From assembly GCA_033060915.1 (NCBI GenBank), contig CM065381.1:35894836-35958835 (forward strand): DNA of 64,000 bases, written 5' to 3'. Positions within the stretch are counted from its first letter, which is position 1. Each line of letters opens with the position of its first letter. The notes under the pieces were generated by a model. It was not told the origin of the DNA. It did not search any database and saw only the letters and a program-made list of their open reading frames with translations. The translations under genes and the position numbers were made by a program. Of the stretch, positions 1-11,854 are shown piece by piece. The DNA is from Euryodendron excelsum. Its lineage: Eukaryota; Streptophyta; Magnoliopsida; Ericales; Pentaphylacaceae.

Positions 1-872
1 AAACCAAGCTTTTCAAAATCAAATCTTTTCAAATCTTCCAATCAAAATCTCTTTCTTCCAATCATACCTTCTATTTTCAATCGGACTCTTGTTTGAGCTA
101 CGACTGACCTAATTCCTCCAAAAGGATACGTAGGCAACTCTCATGGGTGTGGTCACAACCTTCTTCAAGTTTCTATTTCCACAACATTTTTCAAGTTTCC
201 AATTCTATAACTCTTTTCAAATCTCTTTTCAATTGCAATTTTGAATCTGTCTTTTCAAATCTTTTGTTGAATCAAATCAATTTATTTTCAATTCTTTTTT
301 TCCAAATCTATTTTCCAACTCTCCTTTTCTCGCACTTGCATACCATGCATCATTCTTTTTAAAATTCATTTCAAAGTAAATAGGATTGAATATTTGTTAG
401 TTGAAGACTCTCATAGGTGAATCTAGGGTAAATAGGCATGTAGGTACCGCAAGGGCGGGGTAGGGTGATGGCTTAGTGCGTCTTCCTTGCACGTAACCAA
501 CCTCCGAACCTAGAATCACTGTTTTGAAAGACCAAAATGGAGTTTATTTTCAAAAAAGGCTTAAATGTTTTTCAAAGGTTGCTAAACAACCCGTTTTCTT
601 AAAAACCCTCTCTTGAGGATGTTTTCCAAAATAGGTTTTCAAAAACCCTATGTATAGTCTTTAGATTGTGCTTAGTTTTTAGGTGACCTAACACACCTTA
701 ATCAAGTTAGGTGGCCACTCCAAATATTTTTCAAAAGCCCTTTATTCAAATCGATTTTCAATTCAAACATAGTCACACTCATTCTTCTAGGAGAGTGAGT
801 TCTAACGAGAGAGCACAGTGTTTTTTCCGCTTGTGTGTGTATTCCTCGAGTGCAAAAAATCTGGGTGCGACA
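1..872 (+). repeat. 3' part of a plus-strand Tat-like LTR (U5 end)
   Basis: This is the terminal U5 part of an LTR of the same family as the two complete plus-strand solo LTRs. It shows the G-poor CTTT/CAAA-rich tract, the conserved block containing AAAGGATACGTAGGCAAC, and the end CTGGGTGCGACA at 861-872. The next base starts sequence from the middle of a minus-strand U3, so this LTR was inserted into the 3' LTR of element A. The presumed right target duplication is CTCGT at 873-877; the left copy is outside the window. Whether it is a solo LTR or the end of a full element cannot be decided here. Confidence 0.85.
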
Positions 873-2306
873 CTCGTGACATAGGTGTTTGTCGGCAATT
901 CCCTATATCGACCTATTTGCGAGTGTTTCCGTCACTTTGACAGTGGTTATACTTACGAGTATCTTCATTACTCTAATGGGTTGCGATCATTTCAAAGACT
1001 GCCTAATCTCTGGAAGCTGCTAAGTGGACTTAGCGCCTGAGGAATTAACTTTCTCAGAGGGCATGCCGAAACGGACATTGCTTCATTGGCGGGCTAATAG
1101 GCGCCAAAGGTGGACTACTCTACCATCTCGGGGACTTGGGGTCTCGTCCCGATTGACAGGTTTGAAGGGACTTACCGTTCTGAAGAGTTCACTCAGAAAC
1201 GTGCTGAATTGGATGGTTTTACCACCTCGAGGAATCAACTTTCTCGAAAGGTGTGCCGAATTTAATTGGAATTGGAATTGGAATTAGACTGAAAAGGGGA
1301 CTTACCATCTTAGAAAAGACGTGCCCATTGAAATTGGACCGAACAATGCCCCAAGGGCATTTTGGTCATTTTGCCTCTATTTTGGCCCAAAGGGCCTGCA
1401 AAGCGATTGATTGACAGGATTAGACTTGGAAAGTTGATTTAGATTGAAATACATCCATATTGACTTGAATACAAGTTTGGATGGACTGGAGACTACTGAG
1501 TTGGCAAAAATGGGGTGCTTTCATCGTTCAGGGATGTTTTCAGGAGAGTATTTTACCGTTTGGTGGGGTTTGTGCAGTGCTGGGGCATTCAGGGTAAAAC
1601 GGTCATTTTGACCAAAGTTAGTCGGAATATGATTGGAATTGGGCTGGATGGCGTTTAGTGTACACCTAATAGTTTAACAATATTTTGAAAGGGTGGACTT
1701 ACCATTTTGAGAGATTTTAAACCTTTTCAAAATGTGCCTGATGGCCCAAGGGGCAGGTTTGGTCATTTTTCATCGAGTTAGGCTAGCAGGCACCAGTGTT
1801 GGCCTAAGTGTTGGTTCCCGAGACCACCCGGTCTCAGAAAACTACCTGTGCAGTGTTGGTCCCTGAGAGCGCCCAGTCTTAGAGAATTACTTGTAGGGTG
1901 GTGTTGGTTCCTGAGAATGCCTGGTTTTAGAAAGCTACCTATGAGGGTGGTGTTGGTCTCCGAGAACGCTTGGTCTCGGGGAACTACCGAATGACATACA
2001 TTCTACATTAGTGGGCTAGTAGGCGCCAGAAGTGAACCGTCTAGAATTTGATAGCATGTTAGTCCCTGAGATTGCCCGATCTCGGGAAGCTACTTGGATG
2101 GCATTGGTTTTCGAGACTGCCTGGTCCCGAAAAGCTGCCTGGAATGATGTTTATGGCTTTATTTGGGCTTCGCAGGCCTGGGAAGCATCTAGTTGACTGG
2201 ATTGGAGTTTGAAAGGCTCGTCTTGAGCTCGCATGTGTTGTGATGTTTGGAAACTGAGCCCAGTCGGGCCGGAGATTGCCGAGCGGGCAAAAATGGGGTG
2301 CTTACA
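873..2306 (-). repeat. Element A 3' LTR, U3 start (partial)
   Basis: On the minus strand this begins TGTAAGCACCCCATTTTTGC (2306 downwards), the conserved 5' end of this LTR family. It matches the U3 tails of the B and C LTRs, including recurring GGGCATTTTGGTCATTTTGC blocks and blocks about CTCGAGAAAGTTGATTCC. It is cut at 872/873 by the inserted plus-strand LTR. The U3 promoter and U5 of this LTR lie left of the window. Confidence 0.85.
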
Positions 2307-2355
2307 ACTGCCCTTCTTTTTCTATCTTTTCTTATTGAAGGCAGAAAAATAACAA
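2307..2355 (-). promoter_or_regulatory. Element A polypurine tract and weak hairpin
   Basis: Directly outside the 3' LTR the minus strand reads AAAAAGAAGGGCAGT, the purine run expected to prime plus-strand DNA synthesis. The neighbouring arms (TTTTTCTATC... and ...GGCAGAAAAA) form a weaker version of the hairpin seen at the same place in B, C and D. Confidence 0.75.
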
Positions 2356-2642
2356 AGTAAGAATCCCTTTTTGGTCGCTAGGCGATCGGAGGGACGATAA
2401 GCTGGTAAGTTTGGAATGTCCCAGGACCCCTTGAGCATCACCGGTCTGGAAGATTTTGAAATTCAAAAAGCTTTGCGTTTTGAAGATTTCGATCGGGGTT
2501 TGAGTTGCCTGTTTGGTTCAGAACACTTGATTTTTTAAAATAAATGTTGAAAGCTTGATTGTCGGCTTTTGAAAAGCCTCAGAAACAATTTTGGAGTCTC
2601 GAGGATTTGAATGTTAGCTTTGGCAGGAAGCTGAAGAGTTAG

Positions 2643-2719
2643 GCACATGTGCTACATGCGCATGGCCTTTTTTAGCCCCGACACATGTAGCACATGCACC
2701 AGCCCGTGGGTATTAAAAC
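2643..2719 (+). promoter_or_regulatory. Putative antisense-gene promoter of element A
   Basis: Two imperfect palindromes, GCACATGT-GCT-ACATGCGC (2643-2661, centre 2652) and ACATGT-AGC-ACATGC (2683-2697, centre 2690), lie exactly 38 bp apart centre to centre. A TATA-like TATTAAAAC follows at 2711-2719. B and C have the same geometry at the same place with a different palindrome sequence. The splice donor of the leader exon lies about 190 bp downstream. Promoter activity is inferred. Confidence 0.5.
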
Positions 2720-2909
2720 AGAGCAGTTCACATTACTTAGTGCGTGTTTCATGTTTCGAGCTTGATCCGAGAGCTGCTCTAAAGGATTTTCGAGGGACTT
2801 CGATCAGGAATCACTAGGAGGGTGTTGTGGGACGTCGGGTGCTGGCCGAAAACCATCATAATTGCTAGATACTCGCAGGAAGGCTTGATTTTCCCCAGAG
2901 AACCCAAAG

Positions 2910-4404
2910 GTTAGTTTTCTTAGAAATTTCTTCGATTTTGATGCGTATGCTTCCGTTTTTTGCGAATGATCAGTGTAATCCTATGTTTTAGGATGTTTAG
3001 AACACAATGGTCGGATTGTTTTCATAATTTGGTGAAGATTTGAGTGTGTTTTGGATGAGTTTGCATGTTTATGAAATTGGGTTTCCTGTAGGATTCGAAA
3101 AATCGCCTCTACAGGCCTGGGTATTGCATGTTTGTGTGTGATAACCGTATGAAGTTTCGTAATTTTCTAAAAATTTTGAAAATTTTAAATTTTTTAAAAT
3201 TATGAAAAGTAAGAAAATTTGAGGAAAATTAGAAAATGGATCCTATCGAAGGTTGAAAAACTGTGAAACAGTTTTGAAAAATTATGGTGATATTCTCAAA
3301 TGATTTAGGAATTTTTGTGAAATTTTTGGAAATAAAGATTCAACCGAAAAATTTAGAAATACCGAAAAACCAGTTTAAAAGTTGTGTTTGAGAACAGGAC
3401 GTGTGTTTCGAAGGATGGGATTGTTTTGGTTGACACGATTGAAAGTTTGAGACATCTCGGACTGTGTTTGTGATTTGTTAAATTCTGGGGTAGTGACTTT
3501 TGAAGGTGAAACTCTGCCGAAATTTTAAAAAATTTTCACACCTAACTTTAAAACCTTTCAGAGAAGCAATTCTTTTTGAGAACGGGGCTTTTGAAGGGTG
3601 AAGCCTAGAGAAACTGAAACTTTAGAAAATTCTTAGGAGTAGGATTTTTGAAGGAGGAAACCCCAAAAACCGATTTTAGAGAAGTCGTAGAAAACTCGGG
3701 AACGGGGCATTTGAAGGACAAAGCCCGGGATACCATTTTGAAAATTAGAAATAAACTTTTTAGGGGAAAAGCTTGAAAAACCGTTGAAGACCTTGAAATA
3801 GGGCTTTTGAGGGGAAAGCCCGAGAAACCGGTTTGAAATATAGAAAGAAACTTTTTTGGAAAAAAAGCTTGGAAAACCATTGAAAACTTTGAAATGGGGC
3901 TTTTGAGGAGAAAACTCTGGAAATTGGTTTGAAATTTAGAAGTAGAACTTTTTGAGGAAAAAGGCTTGGAAAACTATTAGAAAATCTTTTAAAACGAGAC
4001 TTTTGAGGAGAAAGCCTGGGAAACCAGTTTGAAATTTTGGAGATGAGATTTTTTGAGGGAAAATTCTAGGAAACTATTGGAAAGCATTTAGAAATAGGGC
4101 TTTTGAAAGAAAAAGCCTAAAAACTGTTGAAAACTTTGAGATGAAACTTTTTGAGGGAAAGGTTTGGGAAACCGTTGAAAACTTTGAAACAGGAGTAGAT
4201 GGGACTTCATCCCCCCCTGTTTGTTTCTTTTCTTCTTCTTCTTCTTCTTTTTCCTTTTTTTTTCTTCTTTTTCTTTTTTCTTCCTTGTTTTTCTTCTTTT
4301 TTTTTCTTTTCTTTTTCTTCTTTTTTTTTTTGCCATATTTATCTTTTTATTTTTCATACATATTCGGTGACTAATCAACTCTTACATGTTGTTATTCTTT
4401 CAAG
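2910..4404 (+). other. Putative 5'UTR intron of element A antisense gene
   Basis: The donor AAAG|GTTAGT at 2910 and acceptor TTCTTTCAAG at 4404 lie directly before the ATG at 4405. B (13468-14353) and C (37485-38384) have matching donor and acceptor positions, which supports the call. The intron here is longer (1.5 kb). It contains about six diverged units of roughly 98 bp between about 3560 and 4200, recognisable by alternating GGGCTTTTGAGG and AACTTTTTGAGG cores. A strongly pyrimidine-rich stretch of about 125 bp (4216-4341) follows and could act as an oversized polypyrimidine tract. Confidence 0.5.
4216..4341 (+). repeat. Pyrimidine-rich low-complexity tract
   Basis: Almost pure T and C (CTT and T runs), with purines on the other strand. 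It creates an artificial lysine/arginine/glutamate-rich reading frame on the minus strand and phenylalanine-rich frames on the plus strand; these are not genes. It lies about 60 bp before the inferred acceptor at 4404. Confidence 0.9.
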
Positions 4405-5882
4405 ATGTCGGAGGCTGGCGGCGATGGTTTTGACAGGAGGCGCCATAGGAAAGCGCCACGGATAGAGCCCGAGGAGAGCAGCAGCAGTCGGAGCGGCTCA
4501 GCCAGAGGCGGTAGCAGGAGTGGTTTCGCTCTGGGCAGTAGCAAGAGTGGATCCACTCGGGGCGGCAGTAGGGTTGGTTCAGCTTGGGGCGGCAACAGTG
4601 GGCCCCAGCGATCTTCGAGCAGGATGGTCTCTGGTGGTAGTTCTGCGATGGGGCAGCCTTCGGTTGCTCCGGATGAGAGAGTCGAGAATGACATTGATTT
4701 GGCTGTGGATCCACGTATGGGGTATGGCATGGCGTCTGTTCAAGACAGGCAGGGGGACACTTCTTTTACAAACAATAAGCTAGCGATTCCCGACGTTCCG
4801 CCGTTGCGAGACTTGGCGTACCACCGGAGTTTGTACTCACGCTATAGCCAGATGCCATCATCTACCCACAGCTCCTTCATAGGGGCCAGTATTTTAACTT
4901 TGAGAGCCATGCAGGCGTCGGCTCCATCCTATTAGGACTTCCTGCATCGGATTGGCTTTGGGGCCTTTATGAATCTTCAAATGGATAGGCTTGATCACCA
5001 GATAGCAATTGGGCTATTTCGGGGAGACTGGGACTGTGCACTTGGTAGGGTTCGAGTTGGGACCTACTCCCATCGGCTGGGCCATGATTACCGGACTGTC
5101 CTCTGGAGATGTTATAATTTCTCTACGGGTTGTGCCTCTGGAGTAGGCTCGTCTTCTCTTGGGCTTGCTTGGGATTGCAGGCTCGAGTTTTTCAGCTTTG
5201 CTCTTATGTGCGACAAAGACAGCATTTGCTCTTGAGCCCTCTCCAGCTGACCAGGTCGTCATGAGGCGCCGATTGGTACTGTACGTCGTCTTTAGTTGCT
5301 TTTGCAACAATAATAAGTCGGTGGTTCCTTTATCTTTGGTGAGCTTGGTAATGGACTTGGATGCACTAGACTATGTGGATTGGGGCGCCTTCACCTTTGC
5401 TAGCTTCTTACGAGGGATAAGAGTGAGGACTTTCGAAGCTTGGGGGAGCTTGACTAGTTTTTGGCCATTTCTGATATGGTGGAGCTATGAGTATCTGCTT
5501 GTCTGTCGACCAAAGGTGTTAGCTGGCGATGCCTTCCCGCGAGCCACGAGGTGGGCCAGACAGCAGGTAGTCTAGCAGTCCTTGCTTATGGATTTTGTCA
5601 CCCTCCTGGCTAACTTGGAGCTGTTGAGACCTCAAGACGTAACTTGGACACCTTACCACCAATCTACCCAGTATGCCGGTATAAGGGATATCATTCTTTT
5701 GTCCAGGTTGCGGGTTACTTTTCGGGGCCCTGTTTCATGGGCGACATATTTGGGGGAGCGCCACTGGCAGCAGCTTCACACTGACTTCCGTGCTGCCATG
5801 GATCCTCCTCATTACATGTTTAGATTTTATCGGGCCGGGGTGGAGATTCCTTATATAGTCGGGGTTCCCGGCAAGCGCTTCC

Positions 5883-7887
5883 TGTTGACTCAAGGTTGAT
5901 CCCCATGTTTATTTTGACTCAAGATTCCTTATTTTACTAATGTATTTACTTAGTGTGCAGATTAATAATGTTTATAATTTAGACTTAAAATCAATTTTAA
6001 GTCTAACACGTGTTAAAGTGAATGCACAACAATCTCAAGATCAAGCAATAAATTCCAAGAGCTGTGCAATGAACTAAACAGAGCATTAACGCCTATTTCT
6101 ACTTCAAACACATGATTTGCATTCGAAGAGATTGAAGGTGTTCAAATAACGCCTTCATCAAGTATGCATAAACTCAATAAAGATTGACTTGCACTCAGAA
6201 AGATTGAAGACTTCATCAGAGTGTGCGAAAGTTAGTTGAAGATGATTTGATTGTGAAGGGATTAAAAAAGCTTAAAAGAGGACTTCATCAAGTGTGCAAA
6301 AGGTCGATTCAAGATGATGTGATTGGAAGTTGCTTGAGAAGGAGATTCACATTGATTGCCTAATCTCTATATGGAATCCAAGTGAAGAATTCTTTTGAGA
6401 TATAAAGAATCAATAAAGACAATGTGTATGAAGAAATTTCATCAAGCTTACAATAGTCTCATTGAAGTGATTTTAAAGAAGAAAGAAGAACTTCTAGCAA
6501 AGAGATGAAATCGGCAATGAAGCTTTGTAAAGCTCTACAAAATAGAGGAAGCTTGGCATTAAAAGAGATTATTCTATAATGAAAGAGGAAGCTTTGCAAA
6601 CGAAGAAGAAGAGATCAAAGTCGATTTAATAAAGCTTTGATAGTTTGGAAATCAAGAAGAAATGAATATCAAATGAATGATTTAATCCAAATTGAATAGA
6701 AGTTATCTCTGATAAGTTAAAGAATTTTGATTGATCATCATACCCCAAAGAGAAGAACCCTTAAAGATCTGATATTATTGCTGAGATGAACTGAGTCATT
6801 GTAAGTCAAAAAGCAGACTTCTGGGCAATGAATAGACTCATGAAAAGGAAGAATCGCCTCATAGAAACAGACGTACAAAGCTTGAAGACAAAATGTGTAA
6901 AGAGCCGACTCATGGAAATGAGGAGTCGCCTCATGAAGACAGACACAGAAAACTTGAAGATCAAATGAGCAGAGAGCCAACTATTTAATATAAATAATCT
7001 ACTCTTGAAACCTGAAGTAAGTTTTCTATACAAAGAGCGGACTCATGAAACTGAAGAGTCGCCCCATGACGACAGAAGCAAAATGATGTGAAGACAGAAT
7101 AAACTAGGAGCCAACTCATTGATATGAAGAGCGGACTCATGGAGACAGTGGACAACATCTGGCAAATGCTGAACCAGGAGTGTCGACTCTACAAGTCTGG
7201 AGTCGACCTCTAGGATATAACGGCTAGTTTTTCTAACGTTATAACGGACTGGACGTGCATTAAATGAAGCCCAACAACCTCCAACAGATGAAATCAATAC
7301 AAGGTTTATATACAAGCTTCAAGCTGCATTTATAACAAGAAAAGAGACAAGAAACAAGAATCTATTGATTAATCAACTAAAATTCTTAAACATTCCTCTT
7401 ATCTTCACTTTGTGAGCTTTGATTGTATAATCCACTCTTGTTAGAGAGTTTGTGAGTTACTTGTATAGCTTTATACACTTGTAATTGAGAGTTTGAGAGT
7501 TCTCTTGAGAAAAAAAAAACTCTTGTAAGTTTGAGTGGAGCTTGGACAAAACCACTTGGTGGCTGAAGAACTTGGGTAGAAGTTCTTGTCTATAGTGAGC
7601 TGAGCACTTGGTCAATCAACACCCATTTTTAATTGGAGATTACATATTGGAGGAAGACTTCAAGGGGATCTTGGGGTGAGGACGTAGACCACGGATTGTG
7701 GTTGAACCTGGGTAAATCTTTGTGTTCTTTCTATTACTCTATTTTCTTCTCTTCTGCTGATTACATTGCTTTACTTATAGATTGATCACTGTTGCATTGT
7801 TTAGATTAATTTTAATTAATCTTAATTGTTATTAATCTTCAAAAAACCTAATTCACCCCCTCTCTTGGGTTGCCTTTTGGGCCAACA
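5883..7887 (+). mobile_element. Copia-like solo LTR (2005 bp)
   Basis: Starts TGTTGACTC and ends GGGCCAACA (TGTTG...CAACA), flanked by a perfect 5-bp duplication CTTCC at 5878-5882 and 7888-7892. The 3' end, with CCTAATTCACCCCCTCTC just before the terminus, is typical of SIRE/Maximus-type Ty1/copia LTRs (established pattern, recalled). There is no internal domain, so it is a solo LTR left by recombination. It interrupts the antisense gene of element A. A possible TATA element (TTTATATAC) lies near 7303. Confidence 0.85.
6820..7160 (+). repeat. Diverged tandem repeats in the copia-like LTR
   Basis: Three to four units of roughly 80-150 bp share GACTCATGAAA...GAGTCGCCTCATGAAGACAG and a following AACTTGAAGA.CAAAATG. 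A short inverted motif GAGTCGAC sits at the 3' side (7175-7215). The units are imperfect and contain no convincing gene. Confidence 0.55.
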
Positions 7888-10800
7888 CTTCCTTCTTCCG
7901 CCTGATGTGGACTACGAGGCCTATTTTAGGGTAAGGTCCATTGGCGCTTCTACTCAGCTGGATGTTGCGCTCAGATTTTTCGCACTTGAGGAATACACAC
8001 ACAAATGGGAAAAACTCTGTGCTCTCTTATTAGAACTCACCCTTCTAGAAGAATGAGTGCGACTATGTTTGATTTAAAAATTAATTTTAATAAAGGACTT
8101 TTAGAAAATATTTGGAGTCGCCACCTAGCTTTATTAAGGTGAGTTAGGTCACCTAAAAACTAAGCACAATCCGAAGACTACACTTAGGTTTTTTGAAAAT
8201 GATTTTGAAAATATCTCCTCAAGAGAGGGTTTTTACAAAAATAGGTTGTTTGGCAACCTTTAGAAAACATTTAAGCCCTTTTTGAAATAAACTCCATTTT
8301 GGTCTTTGAAAACAGTGATTCTAGGTTTTAAGGTTGGTTACGTATAGGGAAGATGCACTAAGCCATCACCCTACCCCGCCTTTGCGGTAGCTACATGTCT
8401 ATTTACCCTAGATTCACCTATGAGAGTCTTCAACTAACAAATGTACAATCCTATTCACTTTAGAAAATAATTTTGAAAAGAATGATGCATGATATGTAAA
8501 TACAAGAAAAAGAGAGTTGAAAAATAGATATGAAAAGAAATTGGTTTGATTTAAAAGATATTTTAAAAGATAGATTTGGAATTGGAAAGTTTTAGAAATT
8601 GAAAATAGAGATTTGAAAATAAAAATTTGGAATTGGAAGCTTGAAATAGATTAAGAAATTGGAAAATTGAAGAAGATTGTTGAATTGGAGATTGGAAAGA
8701 AGTTGTGGAAATAGAAGTTTGAAAAAGGTTGTGGAAACATAAACTTAAAAAGGGTTATGACCGCACCCATGAGAGTTGCCTACGTATCCTTTTGGAGGAA
8801 TTAGGTCAGTCGTAGTTCGGACAAGAGTCCGATAGAAAATAGAAGGTTGGATTCGAAAAAGAGATTGAATTGGAATTTGGATTTGATTTGAATTTAGAAT
8901 AGAAGATTGAAATATGAAATGGAAGAATAGAGACCCTAGACCTAGGAAGATAGGATTTAGAAATTACTCGAGATTAATGAAGACTTGACTCGAATGTTGG
9001 ACTTGGAAGATCGAAGAAAGATTGGATTTAGGAAGGATTCGAATTAGGAAAGGTCCGATTTAGGAAAGTTTCAAAATAGGAAAGTCTTATTTTTGGAAAG
9101 TTTCGTTTTAGGAAAGTTTCAATTTAAGAAAGTTTTGAAATTAGAAAGTTTTGAAATAGAAAACATTTCATTTTAAGAAAGTTTTGAAATTGGAAAGTTT
9201 TAAATTTGGAATGTTTTGAAATACGAAAGTTTTGAAAGTTGAAAAGTTTAGAATTTAGAAAGTTTTAGATTTGGAAAGATTTGAAGTTTAGGGAAGTTTA
9301 AATTTTAGAAAGATTCAAAGTTTGAGTTTTAGAAATTCTTGAAATTAGGAAAGGTTTTGAGTTTAAGAAGGGTTTGAAAACTTAGATTTGGAAAGTTAAG
9401 ATTTGGAAAGGGATAAAATTAGGAGAGGGTGGAATTAAGAAAGATTTGGAAGCTTAATGTTTATGGAAAGATTTAAAATTTAAATTTAGGAAACTTAAGG
9501 TTTAAGAAAGTAGGAGATCAGGAAAGATTTGAATTAGGAAAGATTTGGGTTTGGAAGGATTGAGATTCTTATTTCCTAAAACAAGGGATTGGATTTTGTT
9601 TTTAAAAAGAGATGTTTTGATTTTGTTTCAAAAAACGGATGATAGGATCTAGTTTCCTAAACGGGAAGATTGGGTTTAGTTTCCTAAAGGAAAGATTGGA
9701 TTTGGCATGGATTTGGAAATATGGAGTTTTAGAAACCCTAGATTTGGAAAACTATAGTTTTGATGTAGAAAAGGAGTTTTGGAAATATGTATAATTTTGA
9801 TGTAGAAAACAAGAGGTTTTGAGGCCAAAATAAGGGATTGGAAATCATGTTTTTTGGAAGGAAAATTAGGGTTTCCTAACTGTTGGTTCTAGGGCTTAAC
9901 TTCGACTCTAAGAAAAGCGATTTTGGAAAGTGGGTTTTTCGGAAATAGATATTTTTGAAAGGAAATCCTAGAGAGGAGTTTCTAGAAAGTGAATTTTGAA
10001 AAGAGAGAGTTTTTGGAAAGAAATCTTAGTGAGGAGTTTTTAGAAAGAGATTTTTGGGAAGAGTTGTTTAGAAAGGAAACGCAATGAGCGTCTTTGGAGA
10101 GTGAACTTTGAGGAAAGCATTTTTGGAAAGGAGCTTTTAGGAAAGATGTTTTTGGAAAGAAATTGTTGGAACGGAGTTTTTGAAAAACAATTTTGCAAAG
10201 GAGATTGGAGAGAGTTTTCTAAGAAGGAAACCTAAGGAGTGTTTTTAGGAAAGGAATTTTAAAGAGAGTGTTTTGGAAAGGAGTTAAAAAGGAGTTTTTG
10301 AAAAATAGATTTTTGGAGGGAACTTTTGAAAACAATTTTGGAAAGGAGGTTGGAGAGAGTTTTTTAGAAAGTATGTTGAAAAAGAGGTTTTTAGAAGGAG
10401 GGATTTGAAAAGAGAGTTTTTTAGAAAGTATACAAAATATCTCACTTTCCTAAAGTGATTCTAACCATAAGAAGATTAGAACTACCTTAAGATAGTGGTT
10501 TTGAAAACAACAATGTTTTGAAATATGGACCATATTAGTCACTTTAAATGTAACACTTTCCTAAACCAGCCCTAGCCATGAAAAGGCTAGAATCACCTTA
10601 GGAGTGTGATTTTGAAAATAAGTTTTGAAAAAAAAGAAGGTTTTGATGCAAGTTTGAAAACGATGTTAATGCAAGCTTTAAAAACGAGTTTGAAAATGAG
10701 TTTTGGAAGAATGCAAGATCAGGATATGCACAATGCACAGAGGGTTGTGAACATACAAGGTTAAAGGCTTCACCACATAATCAAGAGAGGCCAAACCCAC

Positions 10801-11307
10801 GTGGTCTCCGGTTAAACCAAAAGAAAGCCCCCGACATGGTGACTCTCCAATAGCGTAATCCTACACATGGACCGGGAACTGCCTTGTTTCAAGCATGCAA
10901 GAAGGGGGGCAAGAAGATGGGGGATTAAAATAGAAGAAAACCTAAGTGGGTTCAGAGGGAGAAGAGAAGGGGGAGGATGTGTAAACGTAAATAAGAAGCC
11001 TACATTGTGTCTTCTTTATTTTGCTTAGTTTTGCATGCTTTTCTTTGCTTGTCTTGCTTCGGTCTTCACTCCAATCTTCAAGAATTGGTCTTCAATCTTC
11101 AAAACTTCAGATTGCAGCACTTCAAGTCTTTAAAGGAGGCTTTGGAGGCTAATGTATAAGTGTATAGAAGTGTATGTGAGTGCATAGGAGGCTAGGGTTT
11201 GGAAAACCTAAAGAAGGTAAGGTTGAGGAAGGCTACGAGCTCTGTATGTCGAATAATAGGGTTTTTAGACTGAGTTCGCGGAACTCTTTCACATTGGAGG
11301 AGGCTCT

Positions 11308-11429
11308 GTATTTACAGACAAGGGAATGACCTGGCGCCTGTTGTAGTGGTGCTAGGCCAAAAATGCTTCTAGCGCCAATAGGAGTGGCGCTAGGCCAAAT
11401 ATTGGGTTGGTGCCCCTACTTGTGGCGCC
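11308..11429 (-). promoter_or_regulatory. Element B 3' LTR core promoter with three palindromes
   Basis: Palindrome units begin at 11333, 11371 and 11409, exactly 38 bp apart, each a variant of GGCGCCACT-N3-AGTGGCGCC. The TATA position (about 11309-11316 on the minus strand) is degraded: the plus strand reads TATTTACA rather than TATTTATA. Confidence 0.7.
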
Positions 11430-11527
11430 AGCCAGTTAGAAAAGTTTTAAGGTCGGCAAGCAACGTATCTTGAGAAGATTTGGGCGCTTGTACTAGTGAC
11501 TACTATGCAATTTTTAGCCTGGCTTCA

Positions 11528-11854
11528 CTAGGAGTGACTTCGGAAGGTCCAGGAAGGTTTCAAGGGACCAGGAAGGGTCCGAAAGGCCAGAAAAGAGCAG
11601 GAAATCTTAGAATAAAGTCCCAGAGGTAATGGACATGAAAAATGATGACAAGATTTGTCGGAAGGGTTGAACGGGCCATTAGGGGCAAAATAGTCAATTT
11701 GATCGGAAAGCTCCTGGGACAGACTCAGAATGTCTCGGAAGAAGACTTGAGATTTAGAAACATTATTTATAATGTTCCCAAAGGCTACAGGCTTGATACC
11801 CAGAGCTGGTGTGGTCGGAAAAGACGACTGGCCCACTAGGGGCAAAACTGTCAT
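11528..11854 (-). CDS. Conserved U3 reading frame, copy in B 3' LTR (unknown)
   Basis: A 108-codon frame in sense orientation within U3, starting MTVLPLVGQSSFPTTPALGI and ending FRSHS. Related frames are open at the same LTR position in four other copies (24469-24795, 26642-26983, 48091-48432, 58737-59099). It is rich in Pro, Ser and Phe, with no recognised domain. Being upstream of the TATA box, it would be transcribed only from the upstream LTR, as part of the 3' end of the full RNA. It may be an accidental open frame kept by recent common ancestry. Confidence 0.25.
   Translation of the reverse strand: MTVLPLVGQSSFPTTPALGIKPVAFGNIINNVSKSQVFFRDILSLSQELSDQIDYFAPNGPFNPSDKSCHHFSCPLPLGLYSKISCSFLAFRTLPGPLKPSWTFRSHS

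Noticed and set aside
4088..4378. Lysine/arginine-rich protein frame on the minus strand
   Set aside because: It is the complement of the pyrimidine-rich tract 4216-4341 and has no other support; the plus-strand Phe-rich frames there are also composition effects.
5883..7887. DNA transposon with TGTTG/CAACA inverted ends
   Set aside because: The 5-bp duplication, TG...CA ends and copia-type 3' sequence fit a solo LTR; no transposase or long inverted repeats are seen.
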